From assembly GCA_965198995.1 (NCBI GenBank), contig CBDAQG010000002.1, positions 1-64,000 of the forward strand: a stretch of DNA of 64,000 nt, read 5' to 3'. A program made the position numbers and the translations under genes. This document shows, piece after piece, positions 1-7,406 of this stretch; positions within the stretch are counted from its first letter, which is position 1, and every line of letters starts with the position of its first letter. The notes below the pieces were generated by a model. That model was given only the letters and a program-made list of their open reading frames with translations, had not been told where the DNA came from and did not search any database. The DNA comes from CAXMMR01 sp965198995. Lineage in GTDB: Bacteria; Pseudomonadota; Alphaproteobacteria; Acetobacterales; Acetobacteraceae.

Positions 1-599
1 GTATTGCAGACCTCGATGCGTTGTTGGGTTCCGACGCTGCGCCAGACTTCCTGGTGCTGCCGAAGGCGGACAGCCCGGGCCACCTGCACATCCTTGATCG
101 CCTGCTGACGGCGCGGAAGCTTGAAACCCGCCTGGTTGGTTTGATCGAAAGCGCGCGCGGCTTGGCTGCCGTTGAGGCGACCGCGGCGGCAACACCGCGG
201 TTGTTCGGGCTGATGCTGGGGGCTGCCGACATGGCAGCCGATCTTGGTGTCGCAACGGCTTGGCCGCCGCTGGTGGCGGAGCGCAGCCGACTGGTGCTCG
301 CCTGCGCCCTGGCCGGCGTGACGCCGATCGACACGCCGTTCTTCGATGTGCACGACATCGACGGCTTGGCCCGGGAGACGACGAATGTCGTGGCGTTCGG
401 CTTTCCGGCCAAAGCGGCGATCCATCCCGGCCAGGTCGGACCTATCAACAAAGCGCTGACGCCGACCGACGAGGCGGTCGAGCACGCCCACGCGGTGCTG
501 GCCGCGAGCACAAAGGGCGTGGGCGTCGTCGACGGTCAAATGATCGATGAGGCCGTCGCGCGCAAGGCTCGCCGAGTTCTGGCCGCCGCTGGGCAGTGA
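1..599 (+). CDS. CitE/HpcH-family CoA lyase, 5' end missing (likely citramalyl-CoA or malyl-CoA lyase)
   Basis: The reading frame is open from base 3 to the window edge, so the N-terminus lies outside; about 198 residues remain. The protein fits the HpcH/HpaI-CitE TIM-barrel lyases that cleave beta-hydroxyacyl-CoAs such as citramalyl-CoA or malyl-CoA. Visible family features are LVLPKAD, GLIESARGL (acidic metal-binding strand), LMLGAADMAADLG and the late GFPAKAAIHPGQV loop, all in CitE order. The next two genes (MaoC-type hydratase and acetyl-CoA hydrolase/4-hydroxybutyrate CoA-transferase family protein) give the same trio as the ripABC itaconate operon of Yersinia, so (S)-citramalyl-CoA lyase is the favoured role. 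That substrate is inferred from context; malyl-CoA lyase or thioesterase activity is possible. Confidence 0.85.
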   Translation, partial: IADLDALLGSDAAPDFLVLPKADSPGHLHILDRLLTARKLETRLVGLIESARGLAAVEATAAATPRLFGLMLGAADMAADLGVATAWPPLVAERSRLVLACALAGVTPIDTPFFDVHDIDGLARETTNVVAFGFPAKAAIHPGQVGPINKALTPTDEAVEHAHAVLAASTKGVGVVDGQMIDEAVARKARRVLAAAGQ

Positions 600-649
600 T
601 CAAATACGGCGGTTCGGCCTCTTTAGATAAGAGCGAAAGGGATAACAAA

Positions 650-1177
650 ATGGATGGTCTGCTACCTGCCTATAAATCAGTCGGAGATCGCCGCTATCGT
701 GAAACGTCCGGTCTCTACTGGGAAGACTTTGTAGAGGGTGATGTCTTCGAGCACCGCCCTGGTCGCACGGTGCTGGACGTTGATAACACCTACTTCACGT
801 TGCTGACATTAAACGTGCAGCAGGTCCACTTCGACGCCGCCTACGCCGCGAAGACCGAGTGGAAGAAGATGCTGGTAGACAGCACCTTCACTTTGGCACT
901 TCTCACCGGCATGTCGGTGCGCACCGTCAGCGCCAAAGTCGTCGCCAATTTGGGCTGGGACAAGGTGAGGGCGACGCACCCGGTGTTCGCGGGTGATACG
1001 CTCTATGCGGAGAGCACGGTGCTCAGCAAGCGCGAGAGCAAGAGCCGGCCGACCCAGGGCATCGTCACCGTGTCCACGCGTGGGATCAACCAGGACGGCC
1101 GCGAGGTAATGACGTTCGAGCGCACCATGCTCGTCCATCGTCGCGGGCATTCGCCTGAAGAGGCCGCCGGATACTGA
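650..1177 (+). CDS. MaoC-family acyl-CoA hydratase/dehydratase (itaconyl-CoA or mesaconyl-CoA hydratase-like)
   Basis: A 175-residue hot-dog-fold protein. The ATG at 650 is chosen over an upstream in-frame ATG at 596 because GAAAGGGAT lies just before it and recognisable family sequence starts there. The N-terminal YRETSGLYWEDFVEGDVFEH is typical of MaoC hydratases acting on branched dicarboxylic acyl-CoAs, as are HPVFAGDTLYAES and the late V.TRG.NQDG.EVMTF.RT strand. In the itaconate pathway the equivalent enzyme hydrates itaconyl-CoA to citramalyl-CoA; in the ethylmalonyl-CoA pathway a related one hydrates mesaconyl-CoA. Its position between the lyase and the CoA-transferase favours the first. 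It starts 50 bases after the lyase stop, so the three genes probably share a transcript. Confidence 0.85.
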   Translation: MDGLLPAYKSVGDRRYRETSGLYWEDFVEGDVFEHRPGRTVLDVDNTYFTLLTLNVQQVHFDAAYAAKTEWKKMLVDSTFTLALLTGMSVRTVSAKVVANLGWDKVRATHPVFAGDTLYAESTVLSKRESKSRPTQGIVTVSTRGINQDGREVMTFERTMLVHRRGHSPEEAAGY

Positions 1178-1202
1178 TCAGGACGAAGTGGAGTATTCAG
1201 AC

Positions 1203-2522
1203 ATGAACTTTTTGGACATTTACAAGAGCAAGCTCACCACCGCGAGCGAGGCCGTGGCGGCCATTCCGTCCAACAGCAAGATGGCCATGGGCATGGCCAT
1301 GGCGCAGCCGCCGGCGCTCCTTCAAGCCCTGGCCGACAGGGCAAGGGCGGGACGGGTCGAGGCGCTGAGGCTCTACTACTTCGAGGCAACAGCGGCCGCC
1401 GGCAAAACCGTGCTCGACTTCGACCTTGCGGACCGTATCGAACCCTACTGCATGTTCGTGACCGCGCACGACCGGGCGTTGATCAAGCAGAGCGTCGAGA
1501 GCGAGCGCAAGGTGCTGCGCTACGTTCCCAACAACTTCCACCAGGCGCCGCGGCTCCTGATCGACGACATCGGCATCGAAAGCTTCGTCTGCACCGTGTC
1601 GCCGATGGACCAGCACGGCTATCTTTCCTTTGGCGTCGGCAACGACTACTCCTCGAAGGTCGCTCGATCGGCCAAGAGGCTGATCGTCGAGGTCAACCGG
1701 CACATGCCCCGTGTGGTCGGGTCCGGAGCGCAGATCCACGTGTCCGAGCTGTCGGCGATCGTCGAGAACGATGTGCCGCTGCTTGAGCTCCCGGTGCGCA
1801 ACGGCGGCCCTGAAGATGAAACCATCAGCAAGCTGATCGCCGAGATGGTGCCGGATGGCGCCTGCCTGCAGATGGGCGTGGGAGCGCTGCCCAACCTGGT
1901 GTGCGCGGCACTACAGGACCGCAACGATCTTGGCGTGCACACCGAGGCGCTTTGTCCCGGCCTCGTTGACCTGACGCTCGCCGGCAACGTCAACAACCGT
2001 CGCAAGTCGCAGAATTTCGGCAAGACCGTCTACACCTTCGCCATGGGCCAGAAGTCGATGTACGACTTCCTCGACAACAATCCGTCAGTTGAAAGCTGGC
2101 CGGTCGATTACGTCAACGATCCGACCGTGATCGCTCGCAACGACGACGTGATCTCGATCAACGGCACGATCGAGATCGATCTCACGGGCGCCTGCAACTC
2201 CGAGCACATGCTCGGTCACCAGTACAGCGCGTCCGGCGGCCAGCTCGACTTTGTGCGCGGCGCCTACGCCTCCAAGCGCGGCAAGTCGATCATCGCCGCC
2301 AGCGCGACGGCGGCGCACGGCAAGGTGTCCCGGATTGTCGCCAGGCTGACGGGTCCGGTGACGACGCCCCGCATCGACACGAACTGGGTCGTCACGGAAT
2401 ACGGCCGGGCCAACCTGAAGGGCCTGTCCTCGACGGAGCGCGTGGCAGCCCTGGTTGGGCTTGCCCACCCTGATTTCCGCGACGGCCTCATGGCATCGGC
2501 GCGTGAGCTGCATCTTGTCTGA
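1203..2522 (+). CDS. Acetyl-CoA hydrolase/4-hydroxybutyrate CoA-transferase family protein (itaconate CoA-transferase candidate)
   Basis: A 439-residue family-I CoA-transferase. The ATG at 1203 is preferred to the GTG at 1188 because AGTGGAG lies about ten bases upstream of it. The family's glycine-rich loop is seen as LQMGVGALPNLV, the catalytic-glutamate strand as GVHTEALCPG, and the usual C-terminal end as WVVTEYGRANLKGLSS followed by RVAALVGLAHPDFR. Family members move CoA between acetyl-CoA or succinyl-CoA and a short carboxylate. Next to a MaoC hydratase and a CitE lyase, the likely acceptor is itaconate or a related C5 dicarboxylate, as for RipA/Ict. Context supports this, but no residue visible here proves the substrate. 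Only 25 bases separate it from the hydratase gene. Confidence 0.85.
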   Translation: MNFLDIYKSKLTTASEAVAAIPSNSKMAMGMAMAQPPALLQALADRARAGRVEALRLYYFEATAAAGKTVLDFDLADRIEPYCMFVTAHDRALIKQSVESERKVLRYVPNNFHQAPRLLIDDIGIESFVCTVSPMDQHGYLSFGVGNDYSSKVARSAKRLIVEVNRHMPRVVGSGAQIHVSELSAIVENDVPLLELPVRNGGPEDETISKLIAEMVPDGACLQMGVGALPNLVCAALQDRNDLGVHTEALCPGLVDLTLAGNVNNRRKSQNFGKTVYTFAMGQKSMYDFLDNNPSVESWPVDYVNDPTVIARNDDVISINGTIEIDLTGACNSEHMLGHQYSASGGQLDFVRGAYASKRGKSIIAASATAAHGKVSRIVARLTGPVTTPRIDTNWVVTEYGRANLKGLSSTERVAALVGLAHPDFRDGLMASARELHLV

Positions 2523-2638
2523 CATCGGTGCCGACCCCGAGGCGGGAGGTGCGACCGCCGGCGGTGGCGCCCTCGACGCCGTTGAAGGCTGGTCCACCGT
2601 CCACACCGACCATAGCCAAATTGAAGAGGTTGACTGAT

Positions 2639-4366
2639 ATGACGAAGACCGTAGCGGACCAAATGGTCGAGGTGCTGGCAGCAGCCCAGGTCGAGCGGAT
2701 CTATGGCATCGTGGGCGATAGTCTGAACGGCTTCACCGACGCGCTGCGGCGCCACGGCGGCATCCAATGGCTGCACACCAGGCACGAGGAGGTCGCCGCC
2801 TTCGCCGCGGGTGCGGATGCGCACGTCACCGGCAAGCTTGCCGTCTGCGCCGGGAGCTGCGGGCCCGGCAACCTGCATCTGATCAATGGCCTGTTCGACT
2901 GCCACCGCTCGCGCCTGCCCGTGGTGGCCATCGCGGCGCATATCCCATCTCCCGAGATCGGCTCAGGCTACTTCCAGGAGACCCACCCGGAGCAGCTGTT
3001 CCTCGAGTGCAGCAGCTACTGCGAGCTGGTGTCGAGCCCAGCCCAGATGCCGCGCGTGCTGGAGATCGCGATCCGCCGGGCCGTCGCTGAGAGCTGTGTC
3101 TGCGTCATCGTCATCCCCGGCGACGTCGCACTCCGTCCTGCGTCCGACGCACCAACCTCGTCCGCCGCGGCGCTGCTGTTGCCGGCGCCGACCATCACCC
3201 CGCCTGCCGAGGCGATCGCCGGGCTGGCGGACATGCTGAACGGCTGCGAGCGCGTGACCCTGCTCTGCGGCCGGGGCTGCGAGGGGGCGCATGACGCGTT
3301 GCTGCAGGTGGCCGAGGCGCTGCAGGCGCCGATCGTGCACGCCATGCGCGGCAAGGAGCATGTCGAGTGGGACAACCCCTACGACGTTGGGATTACCGGG
3401 CTGATCGGCTTCTCCTCCGGCTACTACGCCATGGGCAGTTGCGACGGGTTGCTGATGCTCGGCACAGATTTTCCCTACACGCAGTTTTATCCGAAGGGCG
3501 CACGGATTGCGCAGGTCGACGTCCGTCCCGAGGCGATCGGGCGGCGCACGCCGATCGAGCGAGGCCTGCTCGGCGACGTGCGCGCGACGCTGCAGGGATT
3601 GCTGCCGCATCTGAGGCCCGGGCGGAACGACAAGCATCTCAAAGACTGCGTTGGCCACTACCACGATGCGCGCCGCGGACTGGACGAACTGGCGAGCGGC
3701 AAGCCCGGCGGTCGGCTGCACCCGCAACACATCGCCCGTGTCATCAGCGAGCTCGCCTCCGACGACGCGGTCTTCACCTGCGACGTGGGCCTGCCTACCG
3801 TGTGGGCCGCGCGCTACCTGCAAATGAATGGCAAGCGCCGGCTGCTTGGGTCGTTCTGGCACGGTTCGATGGCCAATGCGATGCCGCAGGCGCTTGGCGT
3901 GCAGGCGGCGTTCCCGGGCCGCCAGGTCGTGTCGCTATCGGGCGACGGCGGGTTCACCATGCTGATGGGCGACCTGCTGTCGGCCAAGCAGCTTGGCCTG
4001 CCGATCAAGGTCGTGGTGTTCAACAACGGCACGCTCGGCTTCATCGAGTTGGAGCAGAAATCTTCCGGTTTCGTCGACACCGGAACCACGCTCGACAATC
4101 CCGATTTCGCCGCGATGGCAAACGCCGCCGGCATTCACGGCGTGCGCATCGACGATCCGGCGGATGTGGAGACGAAGCTGGCGGAGGCGCTGGCGCATCC
4201 AGGTCCGGTGCTGATCGACGCGGCGGTCAATCGGATGGAGCTGGCGATGCCGCCAAAGGTGACGGCCGAGATGGCGAAGGGCTTCACGCTCTACATGCTC
4301 AAGGCGGTGATGAGCGGGCGTGGCGACGAGGTCGTCGAGCTCGCACGGTCAAACCTCCTTCGCTGA
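2639..4366 (+). CDS. poxB: Pyruvate dehydrogenase (quinone) / pyruvate oxidase
   Basis: A 575-residue thiamine-diphosphate enzyme, nearly the length of E. coli PoxB. The ATG at 2639 follows GAAGAGG by ten bases, which excludes the in-frame start at 2528. The N-terminal Pyr domain (about 1-170) has YGIVGDSLNGF and the catalytic glutamate in HTRHEEVAAFAAG. A central FAD-binding domain follows (about 190-330). The C-terminal TPP domain has LSGDGGFTMLMGDL and, one loop later, VVFNNGTLGFI, the GDG...NN magnesium/TPP motif. The C-terminal tail keeps the membrane-activation region seen in PoxB. It oxidatively decarboxylates pyruvate to acetate and CO2 and passes electrons to ubiquinone at the inner membrane. 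Coming straight after a lyase set that should yield pyruvate and acetyl-CoA, it may drain that pyruvate (inference). Confidence 0.9.
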   Translation: MTKTVADQMVEVLAAAQVERIYGIVGDSLNGFTDALRRHGGIQWLHTRHEEVAAFAAGADAHVTGKLAVCAGSCGPGNLHLINGLFDCHRSRLPVVAIAAHIPSPEIGSGYFQETHPEQLFLECSSYCELVSSPAQMPRVLEIAIRRAVAESCVCVIVIPGDVALRPASDAPTSSAAALLLPAPTITPPAEAIAGLADMLNGCERVTLLCGRGCEGAHDALLQVAEALQAPIVHAMRGKEHVEWDNPYDVGITGLIGFSSGYYAMGSCDGLLMLGTDFPYTQFYPKGARIAQVDVRPEAIGRRTPIERGLLGDVRATLQGLLPHLRPGRNDKHLKDCVGHYHDARRGLDELASGKPGGRLHPQHIARVISELASDDAVFTCDVGLPTVWAARYLQMNGKRRLLGSFWHGSMANAMPQALGVQAAFPGRQVVSLSGDGGFTMLMGDLLSAKQLGLPIKVVVFNNGTLGFIELEQKSSGFVDTGTTLDNPDFAAMANAAGIHGVRIDDPADVETKLAEALAHPGPVLIDAAVNRMELAMPPKVTAEMAKGFTLYMLKAVMSGRGDEVVELARSNLLR

Positions 4367-4509
4367 CGCGATCCTTGGCTGCTTCGTATGCGACGGTCGG
4401 CAACCATGCCCGTGCCAAAGCTTTTAATACGCCACAAGAGCTTTCTACGCCCCGTCAAATCCGACCGTAAGGGCAGGGCGCGCCCACCTTCCCGTCAGGC
4501 GAGACGCCC

Positions 4510-5538
4510 ATGTCCTCTATATACACCGATCAGCGCCGTCTGGGCGCGCAGGGACCGCAGGTGTTCCCCCTCGCGCTCGGCTGTTCGGCCATGTCGGGCC
4601 GCATCGGCCAGGTCATGGACGACGTGGAGAGCACCGCGGTGATCCATGAAGCGGTGGAGCGCGGAGTCGATGTGATCTACACGGCTGACTTCTACGGCGC
4701 GGGCCACAACGAGCTTCTGATCGGCCGGGCGATCCGCGACCGGCGCGACCGGGTCACGCTGTCTGTCAAGTTCAACGGCCTGAGGTCTCCGGAGGGCGCC
4801 TTCCTGGGCGTCGACTCCCGGCCCGCGGCGGTGAAGGCCTTCCTTGCCTACTCGCTGACCCGACTGGGCGTCGACCACGTCGACATCTACCGCCCCGCGC
4901 GACTCGATCCAGCCGTGCCGATCGAGGACACCGTCGGCGCCATCGCCGAGCTCGTGCAAGCCGGATGGGTCCGTCACATCGGCCTGTCCGAGGTCGGCCC
5001 GCAGACGATCCGGCGCGCCCAGGCCGTGCACCCGATCTGCGACGTGCAGGTCGAGTACTCGCTGATGAGCCGCGGCCCCGAACGCGCCATCCTGCCTGTG
5101 GCGCGCGAGCTTGGGATCGGGGTCACGGCCTATGGCGTGCTCTGCCATGGCCTGCTCAGCGGCGGAGCCAGGCAGGCCCAGCCGGGCGGCCCGAACGCCC
5201 ACCTGCCGCGCTTCCAGCCGCAGAACTTCGCCAGGAACCAGCGCCTGGTCGAAGCGCTCGGCGAGGTGGCGCGCGACAAGGGCGTCACGACCGCGCAGCT
5301 CTCCATCGCCTGGGTGCTGGCCCAGGGCCAGGGCATCGTTCCTGTCGTCGGCGCCCGCAAGCGCGGGCAACTGCGCCAGAGCCTGGATGCGCTGGATATC
5401 AGCCTCTCGGACGAAGACCTGGCGCGTATCGTCCAGGCTGTCCCCGAGAACGCGGTCACCGGCGACCGCTACGCCGAGCCGCTGATGAAGATGCTCGACA
5501 GCGAGACGAACGGTGCATCGGGCTCAGCGGCGACGTAG
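4510..5538 (+). CDS. Aldo/keto reductase
   Basis: A 342-residue NADPH-dependent (alpha/beta)8 oxidoreductase. The start LGAQGPQVFPLALGCSAMSG is the first strand of the AKR barrel. The catalytic set is recognisable: Asp and Tyr in VIYTADFYGAG and Lys in LSVKFNG. The later AGWVRHIGLSEVG, AQLSIAWVLAQGQGIVPVVG and ARKRGQLRQSLDAL segments match the cofactor-binding half. Its closest relatives by pattern are the YajO/PdxI-like group that reduces aldehydes of unknown identity. A 143-base gap separates it from poxB, so it probably has its own promoter. The substrate cannot be told from the sequence. Confidence 0.9.
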   Translation: MSSIYTDQRRLGAQGPQVFPLALGCSAMSGRIGQVMDDVESTAVIHEAVERGVDVIYTADFYGAGHNELLIGRAIRDRRDRVTLSVKFNGLRSPEGAFLGVDSRPAAVKAFLAYSLTRLGVDHVDIYRPARLDPAVPIEDTVGAIAELVQAGWVRHIGLSEVGPQTIRRAQAVHPICDVQVEYSLMSRGPERAILPVARELGIGVTAYGVLCHGLLSGGARQAQPGGPNAHLPRFQPQNFARNQRLVEALGEVARDKGVTTAQLSIAWVLAQGQGIVPVVGARKRGQLRQSLDALDISLSDEDLARIVQAVPENAVTGDRYAEPLMKMLDSETNGASGSAAT

Positions 5539-5644
5539 ACGTCCAGCGCAAGTGCTTCATCGCGACTTTCAGCACCTTTACGTTGCCGCAACGAAAGCGG
5601 CGAGTCTAGGTGCATGGTCCCGAGGTGAGGTGTGCGGGTTGAGC

Positions 5645-5929
5645 TTAAACGTTGATGGATCGCGATGCTAAACGTCGCAAATGCATCGAAGCCGGTTTTC
5701 CACTGAATCGCCTTGAGAGGTTTGGCAAAGTTGTAGGCTGACACAAACGCAGGGACGTGTACTTTACGTGCGTCGAGCGATCGTCCAGAAGCGACGCGGC
5801 CGACCGGTCAGGCGTGAGCGAGGCGGTAAACTCGGCGAAGCGGCTCGCTGCATAAGGCAGAAGGCCGTCGCCGTGCGAGAGAATGACCTTGACGAAACCC
5901 GGCAGCCGGAGCCGTTGCTTCCGACACAT
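5645..5929 (-). pseudogene. Amidohydrolase (ACMSD/amidohydrolase-2 type) remnant
   Basis: The minus-strand frame begins with LPGFVKVILSHGDGLLPYAA followed by SRFAEFTASLTPDRSAA, which matches the stretch of metal-dependent amidohydrolases (2-amino-3-carboxymuconate semialdehyde decarboxylase type) where the barrel His sits in VILxHGGG. The next 40 residues (TSLRLCQPTTLPNL) still resemble the following strand, but the conserved FGSDYP block never appears and the frame ends. There is no N-terminal metal-binding HxH and no full-length frame on either side. This is a broken fragment of a roughly 300-residue gene. The family call rests on a short motif and is moderate. Confidence 0.45.
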
Positions 5930-5972
5930 CGTGAGCTCCCATGACGTCGGTTGATCGTGCCGGAATCCTGTT

Positions 5973-6326
5973 TCAGGCTTCGGAATACTTGGAACGACCG
6001 GCTACAAGGTGATCAATAAAGGCCCGCAGCGCTGGCACCATATGCCGCTGCCGTGGATAGCACAGGAAGTAGCCGGGAAACGGCACCGCCCAGCGGTCCA
6101 GGACAGGGACCAGCTGTCCGCTGGACACCTGGGAGACCACGCGTTCGGCCGCGGTGCAGACAAGCCCGACGCCATCGACGGCCGCCTGCTTTTCCAAGTC
6201 CCGGTCGCTCACGATCAACGGGCCTGTCACCGGGACGGCGAAACGTCGCCCGTTCTCCCGAAATTCCCATGGTTCCGGGTCCGAGCGCCCCGGCCAGCGC
6301 CAGCGGATGCAGCGATGCCGTTCCAA
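5973..6326 (-). pseudogene. LysR-type regulator, C-terminal remnant
   Basis: About 115 residues that match only the end of the LysR substrate-binding domain: CIRWRWPGRSDPEPWEF, GPLIVSDRDL, AAVDGVGLVC, SGQLVPVLDRW and PGYFLCYP near the usual C-terminus. The DNA-binding helix-turn-helix and the first half of the effector domain (about 190 residues) are missing. Upstream on the same strand the sequence changes to a divergent gene remnant at once, which suggests a deletion joined the two. The first ATG of the frame (6326) is not a natural start. It should not act as a regulator, having no DNA-binding domain. Confidence 0.75.
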
Positions 6327-6425
6327 GCCTTTGTAGAAAGGCTGACATTATGTTCCAGGTTCACCGCCTCCATCTTCCATCGTGCTCGCCAGCGTTCGGC
6401 GATCCCTGTCCATCCCGGAGATGTT

Positions 6426-6923
6426 GTGGCCCGCATCCCACTCACCCAGATCGACGACATGACGCCGCAACAGCGGGCCCAGTATGATCGCTTCCCGTCC
6501 AACCTGTCGCGAGCTCTCCTGCTGACCGATGACCGGCTGGCCGGCGCCCTGCCCAACCTGGCGAATGCGTTTCGGGCGTCTAGTCTCCATCCCGCCCTGC
6601 GGGAAGCCGTCATCCTCCGCGTCGCAGCCCTCACGAGCAGCGCCTACGAGCGGATGCAGCATCTCGAGCAAGCCACGAAGGCCGGGCTGGATCCGGCGAC
6701 CATCGCCGCCATCGAGGCAGGGGACACGGCGGCGCTGTCGCCGACCATGGCGGCGGCGCTCGCGTTTGCAGCTGCGTGTGTGGCTGCACCGCGCGTCCTA
6801 GACGACGTGTTCGAGGCCGCCTAGGCGGTGCTGCCGTCGCGCGACCTGGTCACCGTCATCCTGCTGGTCGGCCACTACATGATGGTCGGACGGCTGCTTG
6901 CGACGCTCGATGTCGAGCTCGAT
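6426..6923 (+). pseudogene. Carboxymuconolactone decarboxylase-family gene broken by an in-frame TAG
   Basis: From a GTG at 6426 (GGAG at 6417) the frame encodes VARIPLTQIDDMTPQQRAQY and a CMD/AhpD-like helical domain (LREAVILRVAALTSSAYERM, with the usual Cys-x-x-Cys region replaced by SSAYE). A TAG at 6822 stops it, yet the same frame goes straight on as AVLPSRDLVTVILLVGHYMM and VGRLLATLDVELD, the normal end of the family. A single base change (for example CAG to TAG) therefore broke an otherwise co-linear gene. Family identity runs out at about 6923, where an alpha/beta hydrolase fragment begins in another frame. It could still make a 132-residue truncated product, lacking the last helix pair. 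Confidence 0.75.
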
Positions 6924-7363
6924 TTGCAATGCGGGATCGGGCGGAGGCGGTGCGCCGGGCCGGAATGGCGGCGGTGCTGGAAACTACGATCAAGCGCTGG
7001 TTCACAGCAGAGACCGAGCGCGACCGGCCGCAGCTCATCGACCGGGTTTGCAGGACGTTGCTGGCCGACGATCCATTGGTCCATGGCGCCATGTGGGACA
7101 TGATCGCCGGACTGGACCTAGTGTCCGAACTGCACCGCATCGCATGCCCGACCCTGATCCTGGTCGGCGAGTTCGATCCGAGTTCGCCGCCGGCGGCAGC
7201 GCGCGTGCTGGAGGCGAACATTCGAGATGCCGAGATGCACATCATCGAAGGCGCTTCGCGTCCCGCCCAAGCTGGGCCACGGCGGCTCGATCATGAGCGA
7301 GACCCGACGACCGGCAAGCTCGGCAGCAGCGGCTACGACCACACCGGGTTAACCCATTCTTAA
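6920..7363 (+). pseudogene. Alpha/beta hydrolase (3-oxoadipate enol-lactonase-like), C-terminal fragment
   Basis: This frame encodes RAEAVRRAGMAAVLETTIKR, then WF and later LHRIACPTLILVGEFD, the lid helices and Asp-bearing strand of hydrolases such as PcaD. The N-terminal half with the oxyanion and nucleophile (GxSxG) is absent, and after MHIIEGASR, where the catalytic His should follow, the sequence no longer fits. It is fused out of frame to the end of a CMD-like remnant, a deletion junction of two genes that often lie together in aromatic-acid clusters. Non-functional as it stands. Confidence 0.65.
7346..7355. promoter_or_regulatory. 10-bp perfect palindrome upstream of the GGDEF/EAL gene
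   Basis: GGGTTAACCC is a perfect 10-bp inverted repeat 52 bases before the ATG of the diguanylate cyclase/phosphodiesterase gene. It overlaps the end of the decayed hydrolase frame. It could be a protein-binding site, but a 10-bp palindrome can occur by chance and there is no second copy nearby. Confidence 0.2.
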
Positions 7364-7406
7364 TTCTTTCCTACGATAATCGGAAGTTCTTATCTACGAG
7401 GCTGGC

